DNA of 6,291 nucleotides, from assembly GCA_031282705.1 (NCBI GenBank), contig JAITDF010000749.1:1-6291 (forward strand). Reading direction: 5' to 3'. The position numbers and the translations under genes are program-made. Below, piece after piece: positions 1 to 5,920 of the stretch. The number at the start of each line of letters is the position of its first letter. Within the stretch, counting starts at the first letter, position 1. Under the pieces are notes generated by a model. It had not been told where the DNA came from. It saw only the letters and a program-made list of their open reading frames with translations, and made no database searches. The stretch comes from Opitutaceae bacterium (GTDB lineage Bacteria; Verrucomicrobiota; Verrucomicrobiia; Opitutales; Opitutaceae).

Positions 1-9
1 GCTTGACTT

Positions 10-256
10 TTTCAGCCCCGGAGGGGCGGCAGCCTTTAGCCGTGGGTGACGAGCGTAGCGAGGAACCCACGGAAAACGTTGTTTAAAACCCCAAGCCCTG
101 AAGGGGCGGCAGCGCGCGCCGTTCGCCTCATCGCATTTCCCCGCCCTTCCCTCGCTGCCGCCCCTTCGGGGCTCGTTTTTTTCCTGATGGATTCCGTGGG
201 TTCCTCGCTGCGCTCGTCACCCACGGCTAAATGCTGTCGCCCCTCCGGGGCTGAAA
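10..256. repeat. Nested palindromic repeat, outer 65-nt inverted arms
   Basis: Arms at 10-74 and 192-256 are reverse complements with 3 mismatches in 65 nt. Each arm holds two smaller palindromes: a GCCCC-GGA-GGGGC core (for example 15-27) and an 8-bp stem, CCGTGGGT with ACCCACGG, closing a 17-nt loop (40-72 and 194-226). The layout resembles REP/BIME-type extragenic palindromes rather than an insertion sequence: there is no transposase and the arms face each other across a second, inner pair. The open frames here are translations of the repeats. Confidence 0.85.
94..173. repeat. Inner inverted pair of the palindromic repeat
   Basis: Positions 94-114 and 153-173 are reverse complements with one mismatch in 21 nt, separated by 38 nt. 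The shared core (GCCC, TGAA or CGAA, GGGGCGGCAGCG) is related to the CAGCCCCGGAGGGGCGGCAG core of the outer arms. The block therefore carries two forward and two reverse copies of one core in a symmetric forward-forward-reverse-reverse order. Confidence 0.8.
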
Positions 257-262
257 CACCGC

Positions 263-280
263 GCTCCTCCGGGGTTGAAA
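263..280. repeat. Degenerate extra copy of the palindrome core
   Basis: 18 nt matching 239-256 at 16 of 18 positions, in the same orientation, placed 24 nt further right. The two differences are C to T changes that break the GCCCC/GGGGC stem. It looks like a decayed fifth core copy, giving a short tandem at the right edge of the block. Confidence 0.65.
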
Positions 281-304
281 AGATCAAGCGCTGTCTCCGC
301 TTCC

Positions 305-339
305 GCGTAACATCAGTTAATTAATCACTGATGTTACGC
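305..339. repeat. Perfect 13-bp stem-loop between repeat copies
   Basis: GCGTAACATCAGT (305-317) pairs perfectly with ACTGATGTTACGC (327-339) across a 9-nt AT-rich loop. It lies 124 nt beyond the lyase stop, so it could form in the 3' end of the operon transcript and protect or end it. On neither strand is it followed by a T run, so it is not a standard intrinsic terminator. Confidence 0.7.
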
Positions 340-350
340 AGAAACGTCCG

Positions 351-415
351 CTCTTTTTCTCTTTCCTCTTTCTCTTTATCTTTCTCTCATCCTTCCCATC
401 CCCTTTTCCCCTCTT
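351..415. other. Polypyrimidine tract with mirror repeat
   Basis: 62 of 65 bases on the plus strand are C or T (exceptions A378, A389 and A398). Within it, 356-377 is a 22-nt mirror repeat, with TTTCTCTTTC on the left reading identically backwards on the right and only the central pair failing. Such oligopurine/oligopyrimidine mirror repeats can form intramolecular triplexes. In the lyase transcript this would be a purine-rich 3' untranslated stretch. Confidence 0.7.
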
Positions 416-422
416 GGGGAAA
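405..422. other. Small stem-loop after the lyase gene
   Basis: TTTCCCC (405-411) and GGGGAAA (416-422) form a 7-bp stem with a 4-nt loop, 41 nt beyond the lyase stop. It overlaps the end of the pyrimidine tract. The minus-strand RNA has no U run after it, so a terminator role is weakly supported. Confidence 0.4.
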
Positions 423-462
423 GAGGAACGAGAACGGACGCTTCCGCGTAACATCAGTTACA

Positions 463-3015
463 TCAGAAGACCTTGCGTCCGTTCCGCTCCATGCCCACCA
501 CGGTCCGGCCGTCCGGTTGTTTTATGAATGTGAATATGTCCTTTTGGTCGTGCCATGAGACGGTCAGGCGGGTGCGGCCGGCATTCCATTCGGTTTCGGG
601 CTGTTCGTCGCCGTGCAGGCAGGGGAACAGCAATACCTTGAAGGCTCCCTCGGCGGCGCGGGCCGGGATGACAAGGCGTTTTCCGAGGCCCATGCTGCGG
701 AGGTAGAACTGGTGCATGTCCTCGGTCTTCAGGTGTTCGATGGTTTGCAGGCTTGGGTTTGGCTCCAGATTCGGGCGCGGCGCGGATGTTTTTTCCAAAA
801 CGCGCACGAGCAGCTGCGGGTTTCCCTTCCGGGGCGTGAATCGCCCGGCTTTGTATTCCCAGCCCGGCTCATTATCGACGGCGCGCATGTCGCGCGGCAT
901 GGTTTTGTCGCCCAGCATCATGTCGTAATCGCCCGCGGCGCCGTGGTCCGACAGTTTGCTGAAGCCGAGGTCGAGCGGGCCGGACTGCTGCCGCACCGAC
1001 ACGAGTTGTTTTATGCCCACAAGCTCGACGTCCAGCGGCATGGGCATGAGCCATTCGTATAAACGCACATTGTCGTCTTTCTTGATATCATCAACGATGA
1101 GCGCGTAGGCGTGCCCGCCTTTTATCAGGGCGGCGGTGCGGAAGGCGTGGCGCACGGGATTGCATTCAAGGCGCATCGGCCAGGTGTCCTCCTTCCAGAT
1201 GAGGGCGTTTTTATACAAATTGCCCGAATACATTTCCGCGACGGGTTGCAGGGGGTCGCGCACGGGTCTTTGGCCGGGGAAATATTTTTTCAGGTTTGCG
1301 GCCGCATCGGCATACACGCCGGCGGCCCATTTCGCGGGCACAGGGCGGTCGAGCAGCATGTCGGCGACGGGGGTTTTGAGCCAGCTCCAGTCGTAGCTGT
1401 ATTTCTGGTCGATCACCGCCACGGTCGCCTCGGGGGAATCCTTGCAGTCGAGCCACGAGCACGGGGTGGGGAAGTAGCCTTGCCCCGCGCCGTCGATAAT
1501 CACCACGGAATGATACTGGCTTTGCGTGCTGCGGAAGCCGTCAACCACCCAGTCGCGCCCGTTGGCGGAGAGGGTGAACGCGCCGCGGTCGCTGTGGTCG
1601 TGCGAGAGGAAGAAGGTGTCGCGGCGCGCCTCAAGCGTGAACTTCACCGCGTCCCTGCCCCATGCGTTGCGGGCGGAGAAGTAGCCGCGGCCGGCGGCGT
1701 AATAAGTGAGCGGCGTCCCGGCGGGCGGACGGGCGTCGTATTCTTTTTTTGATTTGCCGGGCTCGCGGCAGAAAACATAGGCGGCGACGTTTGGCGTGCG
1801 GGGGCCGGGTTTTTCGGGGATGCAGTGGGCGAGCAGGTAGTCGATTCTGGCGTCATCGGGATAATATGTTTTCAATACGATCATCATTTCCCATGGCAGG
1901 AGGCTGCGCGTGCCGGTGTCGCCGCCGGTTTCCCAGAGGGCGTCGGGGTTTGGCGAGAGGGTGTGGACGGCCCAGTCCAGCATCGCGTGGATGCGCGGGT
2001 GCGCGAGGAGGTTTTCGCCGCCGCGCCTGGCCAGGGCGGCGAGGAAGGGGAAATTGTAGATTGACTGGCCCAGTGTATAATTCTGCCCCTCGGTGCTCAT
2101 GCCTTCCGGGGAGAACTGCCATGTATAATAATCCCCGGCGAGTTCCGCGCCGCGCGCGAGGATGCGTTCGTCGAGCGGGGCTTCTTTTTCGAAGGCGAGC
2201 ATGGTGAAGGGATAATTGAGCGCCGCGGCGATATGATTCCACATGCGCCACGGGGGCGGCAGGTTCATGCCGTCGGCCCATTTGCCATCGGTTTCCTTCT
2301 TTATGAAATCGAGAATGAACTTTCTGTCGCCGGCGCCCAGGGCGGGGGCGGTGAAATCGTATAATTGCGCGAGCGAGACGTTCCAGTGCAGCGCCTCGAT
2401 GACCATGTCTTCAAAGCCTTCAATTTTGGGGATTGTATGATAATAATTTATAAAGCTGCGGATGAGGTTCATGGAAACGGCGGCGGTTTCGTCCAGCAGC
2501 GGCCTGTCATCATACATTTGCGCGAGCAGGGCCTGGACGGCGAGTTCGTTCATCAGCCTGTTGTGGAGGCGCTTGGTGTCGTCGTTTGACATGAGGCCCG
2601 TTTTCAGGGTGGCGTAGAGGGGGCCGAAGGCGCCTTTCCCGGAGCGCATTTCGGCCTGGTTTTTCCGGGCGAGTCCGAGCAGTTTGCGTCCGAAGGCGGT
2701 GGTTTCGAGCCGGGCCCTGGCGGCGGGGAGTTCACCGGGCGATGTGTAGAGCCGCGGGTGGACGCCGGGGGCGGGTGTTTTGCCGAGGCGCGAGGCGTCG
2801 AAGCCGTCGGTTTTATATGCAAGGCGCGGACGCGGGGGGACGTTCCAGCGAACCGTGCCGTCGAGTATTTCACCGGCGGTGAGCGTGCGTGCGGGTTGTT
2901 CCTGAAGGCGCGGGTCGGAAGGGGCGACCTCGGGGATTTTGCCCAGGGGTTGCGCTGAGGCGTGGAGGGCGAGGGGGAATAGTATGAATGGCAGGGCGTG
3001 TTTTGGAAATTTCAT
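463..3015 (-). CDS. Exported heparinase II/III-family protein, probable polysaccharide lyase
   Basis: 850-residue protein, probably an exported lyase that breaks uronate-containing polysaccharides by beta-elimination. The chosen ATG at 3015 is followed by a clear signal peptide (basic MKFPK, hydrophobic ALPFILFPLAL, likely cleavage after HASA near residue 21). The open frame extends 118 codons further upstream, but that part is proline/arginine-rich and overlaps the ThuA-like gene, so it is not used. Residues about 85-400 look like the alpha-helical toroid of this superfamily, with WNHIAAALN (259-267) and SPEGMSTEGQNY (302-313). Residues about 435-850 look like the heparinase II/III beta-sandwich: SHDHSDRGAF (471-480), SANGRDWVVDGF (483-494) and YHSVVIIDGAGQ (501-512). 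The His/Asp-rich motif matches the family's usual HxHxD-like signature. No Shine-Dalgarno is seen before the ATG. It is the last gene of the cluster, with repeats beginning just after its stop. Family assignment is firm; substrate and exact lyase family are unknown. Confidence 0.85.
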   Translation of the reverse strand: MKFPKHALPFILFPLALHASAQPLGKIPEVAPSDPRLQEQPARTLTAGEILDGTVRWNVPPRPRLAYKTDGFDASRLGKTPAPGVHPRLYTSPGELPAARARLETTAFGRKLLGLARKNQAEMRSGKGAFGPLYATLKTGLMSNDDTKRLHNRLMNELAVQALLAQMYDDRPLLDETAAVSMNLIRSFINYYHTIPKIEGFEDMVIEALHWNVSLAQLYDFTAPALGAGDRKFILDFIKKETDGKWADGMNLPPPWRMWNHIAAALNYPFTMLAFEKEAPLDERILARGAELAGDYYTWQFSPEGMSTEGQNYTLGQSIYNFPFLAALARRGGENLLAHPRIHAMLDWAVHTLSPNPDALWETGGDTGTRSLLPWEMMIVLKTYYPDDARIDYLLAHCIPEKPGPRTPNVAAYVFCREPGKSKKEYDARPPAGTPLTYYAAGRGYFSARNAWGRDAVKFTLEARRDTFFLSHDHSDRGAFTLSANGRDWVVDGFRSTQSQYHSVVIIDGAGQGYFPTPCSWLDCKDSPEATVAVIDQKYSYDWSWLKTPVADMLLDRPVPAKWAAGVYADAAANLKKYFPGQRPVRDPLQPVAEMYSGNLYKNALIWKEDTWPMRLECNPVRHAFRTAALIKGGHAYALIVDDIKKDDNVRLYEWLMPMPLDVELVGIKQLVSVRQQSGPLDLGFSKLSDHGAAGDYDMMLGDKTMPRDMRAVDNEPGWEYKAGRFTPRKGNPQLLVRVLEKTSAPRPNLEPNPSLQTIEHLKTEDMHQFYLRSMGLGKRLVIPARAAEGAFKVLLFPCLHGDEQPETEWNAGRTRLTVSWHDQKDIFTFIKQPDGRTVVGMERNGRKVF

Positions 3016-3020
3016 GGTTT

Positions 3021-3136
3021 TCAGAGCCGGATGGCGCGTTTCAGGCGGGCGCTTTGGTTTGCGAGATCGAGGATTTCGACGGGGCGGCGCGCCCCATTCG
3101 GGAGTGATGACGAGGGGGGCGCCCGCTGTCAGGTTT
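3021..3136 (-). pseudogene. Possible frameshifted 3' remnant of a lost gene
   Basis: The gap between the ThuA-like gene and the lyase reads like the C-terminus of a protein split over two frames. One frame gives LTAGAPLVITPEWG. After the run of four G (minus strand, 3095-3092) the next frame gives ARRPVEILDLANQSARLKRA then IRL and a TGA at 3023-3021, 5 nt before the lyase ATG. One extra G in that run would join the two into a continuous protein-like end. The peptide looks natural (amphipathic, with an LDL..QSARLKRAIRL helix), whereas the alternative frame is low-complexity Pro/Arg. No start codon or body of such a gene is present, since the ThuA-like gene lies immediately upstream. A TPEWG-like end recalls sugar-isomerase TIM-barrel proteins that finish near TPEFGP, but that is only a guess. 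It may also be chance. Confidence 0.35.
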
Positions 3137-3778
3137 TCAGAGGGCGCGGGCGGCCCAGAGGAAGCCGCGCGTGACGAGTTCGAGGGCGTCGGGGAATTTT
3201 GAAAATTCGTCCGGCGCGTGGCCGAGCGAGCAATAGAAGACGCGGCCCGCGCCCCATGTTTTTGTCCAGGCGACGGGCATGGCGACGGTGCGGCCATCGA
3301 AGGCGTAACCGGCCTCGGCGAGGATGTGCATGCCGGGTTCGACGAGCATGTAATATTGCTCGGATGCATAGGCGAAGGCCGGCGGCAGCCCGGCGGTGAC
3401 GGGGTGCGCGGTGTCGCGGATGCGCACGGTGTAATCGCCGACGTGCGGATGGCCGGCGAAGACGCCCCCGGTCATCCATTCGTATTCGGTGTTGCCGCGG
3501 AAGGCATCGCACATGCCGCCGTGGATGCCGGCGAGTCCGGCCCCGCCGCGAATGGCGGAGACAAGGCCCTGGGTTTGCCCCTTGGTGATCTGTCCCATGG
3601 TCCAGTTGGGGACGATGAGCGCGTAATCGGAGAGGCGCGCGGTGTCGGCGAGGCTGTCAAGCGAGGTTTCGACATCGCACGCGATGCCGCGCGGGAGGAG
3701 CGATGCGGCGAGGATGCCGGCAAAGGCGGCGGGTTGGTGTCCGGGCCAGCCGCCGGAGAGGATGAGGGCGCGTTTCAT
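3137..3778 (-). CDS. ThuA-like domain protein (trehalose-utilisation family fold)
   Basis: 213-residue protein made of a single ThuA-like domain, a class I glutamine amidotransferase-like fold common in sugar-use loci and poorly defined biochemically. Visible family features are the start MKRALILSGGWPGHQ (1-15), DYALIVPNWTMG (51-62), GGAGLAGIHGGMCDAF (78-93), a GHPHVGDYTVRI strand (109-120), HPVTAGLP (125-132), SEQYYML (139-145), and the C-terminal block PVAWTKTWGAGRVFYCSLGH (168-187) followed by APDEF. The length is normal for a stand-alone ThuA domain. The ATG at 3778 is chosen because homology begins there; the longer frame upstream reads through the esterase gene in another frame. There is no signal peptide, so it is probably cytoplasmic, unlike its neighbours. 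It lies 53 nt after the esterase stop, behind a pyrimidine-rich leader without a Shine-Dalgarno. The fold is certain; the activity is not known. Confidence 0.85.
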   Translation of the reverse strand: MKRALILSGGWPGHQPAAFAGILAASLLPRGIACDVETSLDSLADTARLSDYALIVPNWTMGQITKGQTQGLVSAIRGGAGLAGIHGGMCDAFRGNTEYEWMTGGVFAGHPHVGDYTVRIRDTAHPVTAGLPPAFAYASEQYYMLVEPGMHILAEAGYAFDGRTVAMPVAWTKTWGAGRVFYCSLGHAPDEFSKFPDALELVTRGFLWAARAL

Positions 3779-3786
3779 GGGATTTT

Positions 3787-3818
3787 TGAGAGAAGGGATG
3801 AGGGAGTGAGAGAAGGGA
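3787..3818 (-). repeat. 12-nt direct repeat in the pyrimidine-rich leader of the ThuA-like gene
   Basis: TGAGAGAAGGGA (plus strand) occurs at 3787-3798 and 3807-3818, a 20-nt period. On the coding strand it gives a C/T-rich leader (TCCCTTCTCTCA twice) between the esterase stop and the ThuA-like ATG, leaving no purine-rich ribosome site. It is probably a local duplication; a regulatory role is possible but not shown. Confidence 0.55.
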
Positions 3819-3831
3819 GCATGGGCGCGGT

Positions 3832-4833
3832 TTAGCGTCCGGGCGAGTCGGTGTTCCAAGGCGGGGTGGCGGAGGTGGTGAGCGTGGGCGGGCCGGAGAA
3901 CCAGCCGAGCGCGGTGAGATAACGGTCGATGGCGCGCAGGGTTTCGACAACGACCGGTTCGGGCGAACGCCACCAGGCGATGCCGAAGGCGTGGCCGGCA
4001 TCGGGGAGCAGGATCAGCTCGCAGGCGTTGCCGGCGCGGGTGTAGAGGGCGGCGAATTTCATGGATTGCAGGCAGGGGACGACTTTGTCCGCAGCGCCAT
4101 GGATGAGAAGGGCGGGGGGCTGGCCGGGGCGGATGTTGTGGAGCGGCGAGAGGGCGATGGCGCGCGCGACGTCGGCGGGTGCGGGGGCGGATGCGAGAGG
4201 GGATTTGCGGCCGGCAAGCGCGGCGCCGCCGATGGCGTGGCGCATCCAGTCGCCGTCGGTCATGTCGGTGACGGGGTTGAGCATGATCATGGCGTCGGGG
4301 CGGGCGCTGATGGCCGGGTTGTCGGCGGGGTCGTCGTGGCCGTCGATTGTGCCGAGCGCGCCGGCAAGATGTCCGCCCGCGGAATCACCGGCGACCGCGA
4401 TGCGATTTGGGTCAACGCCGAGCGCGGCGGCGTGGGCGCGGATGTGGCGGATGGCGGATTTGCAGTCGGCGATGCAGTCGGCGACGGTCGGGCCGTCCGG
4501 TTTTGCGAGGCGGTAGGTGATGTTGAAGGCGACCGCGCCGCGCGAGGCGCAATAGCGCGCGTGCGGCATGAAACCGTCCGGCGTGCCGCCGGTCCAGCCG
4601 CCGCCGTGCATCCAGACGACGGCGGGGCGGGCGGGCGGCGTCACGGCCGGCGCGGGCGTTTCAGGCGCGGGCGTGAAATAATGGAGTTTTTGCGCGGAGC
4701 CGTCGGCGCAGGTTTTGTAGATGCGAGTTTGCGGAGCCGGGCCGCGACAAAAATCGGACATGGGCGCGGCGCGCGCGGTCATGGCAAGGGCGAGGGCGAA
4801 GGCGAGCGAGGCAAGGAAAACACGGGGTGTCAT
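3832..4833 (-). CDS. Secreted alpha/beta-hydrolase carbohydrate esterase/lipase-like protein
   Basis: 333-residue predicted exported serine esterase of the alpha/beta-hydrolase fold (BD-FAE / hormone-sensitive-lipase-like group), probably removing acetyl or feruloyl-type groups from a glycan. The signal peptide is MTPRVFLASLAFALALAMTARAA (1-23). The oxyanion-hole motif HGGGW is at 76-80 and the nucleophile elbow GDSAGGH is at 149-155 (Ser151). The probable acid is Asp249 in HGAADKVVP and the probable base is His281 in LPDAGHAFG, so the triad is complete in the expected order. A Ser/Thr/Pro-rich tail of about 20 residues follows the domain. The ATG at 4833 overlaps the stop of the upstream gene (ATGA, 4830-4833), which suggests translational coupling, and no separate Shine-Dalgarno is visible. 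The enzyme class is well supported. The natural ester is inferred from the neighbouring rhamnosidase and lyase. Confidence 0.85.
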   Translation of the reverse strand: MTPRVFLASLAFALALAMTARAAPMSDFCRGPAPQTRIYKTCADGSAQKLHYFTPAPETPAPAVTPPARPAVVWMHGGGWTGGTPDGFMPHARYCASRGAVAFNITYRLAKPDGPTVADCIADCKSAIRHIRAHAAALGVDPNRIAVAGDSAGGHLAGALGTIDGHDDPADNPAISARPDAMIMLNPVTDMTDGDWMRHAIGGAALAGRKSPLASAPAPADVARAIALSPLHNIRPGQPPALLIHGAADKVVPCLQSMKFAALYTRAGNACELILLPDAGHAFGIAWWRSPEPVVVETLRAIDRYLTALGWFSGPPTLTTSATPPWNTDSPGR

Positions 4834-5882
4834 TTTTTCGCGGGGGCTGGTTTGGATTGCGTGGCGGTGGATTGCGCGCCGGTGGTGATGTATTCGACGA
4901 CCCCGGCTTCGCCGATTTCGACGCGGCCTCTGCGCCAGAGGCGGCGGAGTTTGATTTCCGGCTCCTGCATGTCCTTGCCGAAATAGGGCGCGGCCCCGGC
5001 GACCATGGTGATCATCGAGGCGCGCATGGCGACGCCGTTGGAGTTGGTGCTGATTTTGGTGCGCCAGAGGAGTTTTTTTTCCTCCCGCGCCGCGGAGGCG
5101 TAATCGTAGGCGGAGGCGATGACGAAGTAGCGGGGGTGGAGGGCCTCCTGCATGAGCCAGCCGTATTTGGGGTTGCTTTGCGACAGGGCGAGGCAGGCGG
5201 CGCCGCCGTCGCCGGCGAAGCGGGCTTGCAGGGCGTCGCGAAGTTTGTCGGCGAACGCCTGGCCGCCGACGAGTTGGGCGCGCCCGAGGACGTTGGCGAT
5301 GGTTGTTTGCGTGAGTGTATAAACTTCGTGAACCCTTGCCGGCATGAATTGCTCCATTGATGGATCAATATTGCTGGCCGGGTCATAGATTTCATCATCG
5401 GCGGAGCGTCCCGCTCCGGTGAACACAATGCTGTCCGCATGGATGGCGTCATAGCTTCCCCAACTCCAGACGAGAATGATGTCGGGCATGCGTGATTCGT
5501 CCGCGGGGATGGGGAGATAGCCGTTTTCTTCGAGCGATTTTTGGAGCCAGCGTTTCATGCTTTCGGCGTCGGGAGCATCCTCGCCTCCGACAGGTTCTCC
5601 GCGTTCCTGGCAACCTGCAATGTATTCGGTGTAATAAGCCGGGTTCTGTTTTGTCGGCGGCGTGATGGCGCGCCCGTCGTCGGTCATCTCGGTGATGACG
5701 GAGAAATCGAGTTCGGCGTTTTTGCGCAGGGGCATGGGGACAAACATGCCCCAGAAGGATTGTTTTTGCGGCTGGAAGGCGGACTGTGATTGTCCGGCGC
5801 CGGGCCGGGTTTGCCCGGGCGCGGCGGCGGGGGCGAGCGCCAGCGCGCAGAGGAATGGGCGCATGAGGCACGGGTTTTTCAT
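4830..5882 (-). CDS. Exported protein of unknown function, 350 residues
   Basis: I do not recognise a family. The protein begins with a plausible signal peptide, MKNPCLMRPFLCALALAPAAAPGQ. The Cys residues at 5 and 12 are not in a convincing lipobox, so it is more likely periplasmic or secreted than a lipoprotein. A Gln/Ser-rich linker (28-42) follows. The body mixes helical and strand-like parts: ESMKRWLQKSLEENGYLP (107-124), DIILVWSWGSYDAIH (134-148), a Gly/Ala-rich middle, then YFVIASAYDYASAAREEKKL (252-271), LWRTKISTNSNGVAM (272-286) and a basic stretch LRRLWRRGR (312-320). The tail is Lys/Pro/Ala/Thr-rich. Start choice is between Met1 (5882) and Met7 (5864); neither has a Shine-Dalgarno. 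It lies 38 nt after the rhamnosidase stop and overlaps the esterase start by 4 nt, so it is surely co-transcribed. No active-site motif is evident. The coding call is firm because the frame is long, exported and coupled. Confidence 0.8.
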   Translation of the reverse strand: MKNPCLMRPFLCALALAPAAAPGQTRPGAGQSQSAFQPQKQSFWGMFVPMPLRKNAELDFSVITEMTDDGRAITPPTKQNPAYYTEYIAGCQERGEPVGGEDAPDAESMKRWLQKSLEENGYLPIPADESRMPDIILVWSWGSYDAIHADSIVFTGAGRSADDEIYDPASNIDPSMEQFMPARVHEVYTLTQTTIANVLGRAQLVGGQAFADKLRDALQARFAGDGGAACLALSQSNPKYGWLMQEALHPRYFVIASAYDYASAAREEKKLLWRTKISTNSNGVAMRASMITMVAGAAPYFGKDMQEPEIKLRRLWRRGRVEIGEAGVVEYITTGAQSTATQSKPAPAKK

Positions 5883-5920
5883 GGGAAAATGCGGCTGGCG
5901 ATGGCGGGGCGGTTGGAAAA

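Larger units (their letters stand above)
298..460. repeat. GCGTAACATCAG repeat family: 22-nt direct pair plus inverted copy
   Basis: An identical 22-nt word occurs at 298-319 and 439-460 (141 nt apart), both containing GCGTAACATCAG. A reverse copy lies at 327-339. The copy at 327-353 and the one at 432-458 are reverse complements at 24 of 27 positions. Allowing a gap of a few bases, the similarity continues inward through an AAAGAGGAA-type stretch. The resulting 132-nt unit (327-458) with inverted ends is MITE-like, but no target duplication is clear. Its right end stops 4 nt short of the lyase stop codon at 465-463. Confidence 0.75.

Noticed and set aside
3..8. TTGACT resembling a -35 promoter box
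   Set aside because: No matching -10 box lies at suitable spacing and no gene follows on that strand.
10..256. Insertion sequence with terminal inverted repeats
   Set aside because: The 117 nt between the arms cannot encode a transposase, and the interior is itself repeat material.
10..280. CRISPR array
   Set aside because: The repeats are few, face each other in inverted orientation, and are separated by unequal stretches with no regular spacers.
46..324. Open frames on both strands within the repeat block (about 36-324)
   Set aside because: They are translations of the palindromic repeats, with nearly the same peptide words on both strands and no start context or domain.
331..558. Plus-strand open frame starting in the pyrimidine tract
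   Set aside because: Its Ser/Phe/Leu-rich start comes from the C/T tract and the rest lies antisense to the lyase gene.
1111..1752. Plus-strand open frame of 213 codons inside the lyase gene
   Set aside because: It is antisense to conserved lyase motifs and Gly/Val/Arg-rich, with no recognisable domain.
3016..3369. 118-codon N-terminal extension of the lyase frame
   Set aside because: It overlaps the ThuA-like gene, is low-complexity Pro/Arg/Ser, and would bury the clear signal peptide that starts at 3015.
3779..3973. 65-codon N-terminal extension of the ThuA-like frame
   Set aside because: It overlaps the end of the esterase gene, is His/Arg/Pro-rich, and ThuA homology begins exactly at the ATG at 3778.
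3991..4986. Long plus-strand open frame of 331 codons
   Set aside because: It is antisense to the esterase, whose triad and signal peptide are clear; its Gly/Ala/Asp-rich composition is a by-product of high GC content.
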